Shown in pieces: positions 62,538 through 64,000 of a stretch of DNA of 64,000 nucleotides. The DNA is from Terribacillus saccharophilus. GTDB taxonomy: Bacteria; Bacillota; Bacilli; Bacillales; Amphibacillaceae. The DNA is taken from NCBI RefSeq assembly GCF_002272075.1, contig NZ_NPBJ01000022.1, positions 124,001-188,000 on the forward strand, in the 5' to 3' direction. Positions within the stretch are counted from its first letter, which is position 1. Each line of letters starts with the position of its first letter. The position numbers and the translations under genes were made by a program. A model generated the notes under the pieces. That model was not told the origin of the DNA, made no database searches, and saw nothing but the letters and a program-made list of their open reading frames with translations.

Positions 62538-64000
62538 ATGATGACAATTCCTGGCAGCATGGAAACACGTGCATTGCCACGTATCAAGCGCACGTATATG
62601 CGTCCGCGGATCGTAGCGTTCATTCCCGCCCATAATGAAGAAAAAGCGATTTATGACTGCCTGACTGGTCTGAAAGAGCAGGTACTGCCAAGCGGAGTCG
62701 AGCTTGACGTTTTTGTTGTAGCAGACAATTGCACCGACCGGACTGAAGAAGTAGCGAAAGAAACCGGCGAAGAGCTTGGATTATCTATTGAAATAATCGT
62801 AACAGAAAACAATAAACAGAGAAAAGTCGGAGCGCTTAACGCCGTTTGGAAAGCTATCTATGGAGACAACATGGACATTTACGAAATGGAACGGACTGAT
62901 TACCAAATTGCCTATCAGCGTTCTGTCAAGGGCATCCTCGGAATGGATGCTGACAGCCGATTAGCACCTCGTGCCTTGCAGCACTTATGGGATGGAATGA
63001 TGAGTTCCCGGAATATCGGCGGTGTGATGGCAAAATATACAATGCGAATGCCAAAAAAGAAAAGCCTGCTATCCAAAGATGATCCTTATTACGAGGAAAA
63101 GCTTGCTAGCGGCGAGTATGGCGGTGCTATGTCCAGATGGTGGACACATCAGCAAAAGCAAGATATGGCAAGCTGGCTTCTCAGTCTGCAATACCGCGGC
63201 GGAAGCACGTATGTGCTTGGCGGCCAGGCTACCCTTTTCCGACCAGAAGCTTTGTATGAGGTAATGCAGAGCAACAAGCTGGATGGACCTTGGCAGAATG
63301 ACACAGATGTTGAGGATATGCTGCTCACTTGGCAGCTTCAGAAAAACGGATGGAAAACACTCATCAGTCCGAATGCTCGCTGCTTTGTTGATGCCATGCG
63401 CTCTTATCACACCTTCCGGAATCAGCGGGTAAAATGGAGTTCCGGCACTGTAAATTTGCTAACTGATCGTGATTTGATGTTGAAAACGAGACATACTGGT
63501 TACTTATGGCGTTCACAGCTAAAGACGATGATGGATTTGCTTGTACGCGTACTCTTCGTTCTTCTCTTGGGAGCTGCCATTGCAACAGATCAATTCCTGT
63601 GGTCATGGGTATGGTTGATACCAATTGCACTTGCTTCGGTTCTCAACACAATCCTGGCATTGAAGACACCGATGCATCGACCCATAGATATTATCCTTGC
63701 CTTCCTGCTGATAAGCCCAGAGCTTTACTTATGGGTCAATTTAATGACCTTTGCACAGGTCTGGGCTGAAAAACTGTCAAACGATAAAAAAGATGGCTGG
63801 GCTAATCAGTATCAAGCAGAGGCAGGTAAAACGAGAAGCAAACTTCTGCAAGGTGTCCTTGCCTTGCTGTTGTTCATTAGCATTGCCGTTTTCGCTTGCT
63901 ACTATTTCCGAGATTACCTGACAAGTGAGGCTGTCCAGCAAGCGACGAATCCATACTTGATGGCCGGCTGGATCGGACTCACTGGATTGACCATCTTCAT
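62538..64000 (+). CDS. Membrane family 2 glycosyltransferase, 3' end cut by window
   Basis: The frame starts at ATG 62538 (or 62541), with AGGAGG at 62521-62526, and is open at the right edge, giving at least 487 residues. The GT2 domain shows RIVAFIPAHNEEKAIYDCL, FVVADNCTDRTEE, LGMDADSRLAPRAL (DxD), NDTDVEDMLLTWQL and the QRVKW motif of processive or cellulose-synthase-like enzymes. Membrane helices follow (~330-375, 400-415 and ~440 on). It probably makes an exported glycan. The substrate is not determinable. Confidence 0.85.
   Translation, partial: MMTIPGSMETRALPRIKRTYMRPRIVAFIPAHNEEKAIYDCLTGLKEQVLPSGVELDVFVVADNCTDRTEEVAKETGEELGLSIEIIVTENNKQRKVGALNAVWKAIYGDNMDIYEMERTDYQIAYQRSVKGILGMDADSRLAPRALQHLWDGMMSSRNIGGVMAKYTMRMPKKKSLLSKDDPYYEEKLASGEYGGAMSRWWTHQQKQDMASWLLSLQYRGGSTYVLGGQATLFRPEALYEVMQSNKLDGPWQNDTDVEDMLLTWQLQKNGWKTLISPNARCFVDAMRSYHTFRNQRVKWSSGTVNLLTDRDLMLKTRHTGYLWRSQLKTMMDLLVRVLFVLLLGAAIATDQFLWSWVWLIPIALASVLNTILALKTPMHRPIDIILAFLLISPELYLWVNLMTFAQVWAEKLSNDKKDGWANQYQAEAGKTRSKLLQGVLALLLFISIAVFACYYFRDYLTSEAVQQATNPYLMAGWIGLTGLTIF

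Noticed and set aside
1-64000. CRISPR arrays, insertion sequences, prophage, tRNA or rRNA genes
   Set aside because: No repeat-spacer pattern, transposase, integrase, phage structural gene or tRNA-like cloverleaf was found by reading.

Overview
This 64 kb window is chromosomal DNA from a low-to-moderate-GC, Gram-positive Bacillaceae bacterium. Strong Shine-Dalgarno sites, frequent TTG starts and compact hairpin/T-run terminators support this. So does a gene set that reads like Bacillus subtilis relatives: mhqR-mhqD, bdhA, catE, czrA-czcD, ykoW-ykoS-ykoT, azlCD and Tcy-type cystine uptake. A salt-tolerant genus such as Terribacillus is a guess, not something the sequence proves. There are no rRNA, tRNA, CRISPR, prophage, transposase or integrase features. 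The region is core/accessory metabolism, transport, stress response and regulation.

Layout. 1-0.9 kb: the end of a compatible-solute binding protein and a YnfA-family membrane protein. 0.9-2.9 kb: aguA-aguB, converting agmatine to putrescine. 2.9-5.1 kb: a DUF2785 protein, a YitT-family membrane protein and an Lrp/AsnC regulator. 5.1-9.0 kb: a five-gene PspA envelope-stress module (DUF4178, PspA, DUF4247 lipoprotein, DUF350, membrane-anchored aminopropyltransferase). 9-14.2 kb: UV endonuclease uvsE, a cell-wall-sorted subtilase and a SulP transporter. 14.6-20.9 kb: zinc-type efflux czrA-czcD, an MFS exporter, an esterase, an FAD amine oxidoreductase and pepT. 20.9-27.7 kb: quinone-stress mhqR-mhqD with a textbook operator/promoter, an aldehyde dehydrogenase, a hydrolase and a TetR-MMPL pair sharing twin operators.

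27.8-36 kb: aldo/keto reductase, bdhA with a divergent LysR regulator, an SDR enzyme, a three-gene cystine ABC importer, and a small ORF coupled to a DHA2 MFS exporter. 36-40.5 kb: galactarate dehydratase under a promoter plus a cre site, azlC-azlD, a soluble PAS chemoreceptor and a STAS-like protein. 40.5-46 kb: a UMF1-type MFS protein, small membrane proteins, a VWA lipoprotein, and purT with an overlapping beta-barrel-like gene. 46-51.3 kb: a c-di-GMP protein (ykoW type) followed by a multi-TM protein and a GT2 glycosyltransferase. 51.4-64 kb: SSS symporter, hypothetical protein, catE, NupC transporter, CPA1 antiporter, aldose epimerase plus HAD phosphatase, msrA plus GNAT, and a GT2 gene that runs off the end.

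Themes: polyamines (aguAB beside an aminopropyltransferase in a Psp module), electrophile/quinone defence (mhqD, catE, several dehydrogenases) and envelope/surface biology (PspA, sorted subtilase, ykoWST, the terminal GT2). Nothing here is certain to be an undescribed system. The best candidates for a second look are the PspA-aminopropyltransferase module, the ykoW-type protein whose MHYT sensor has lost most signature residues, the soluble chemoreceptor with no usable upstream start codon, and the 75-residue protein coupled to the DHA2 exporter.
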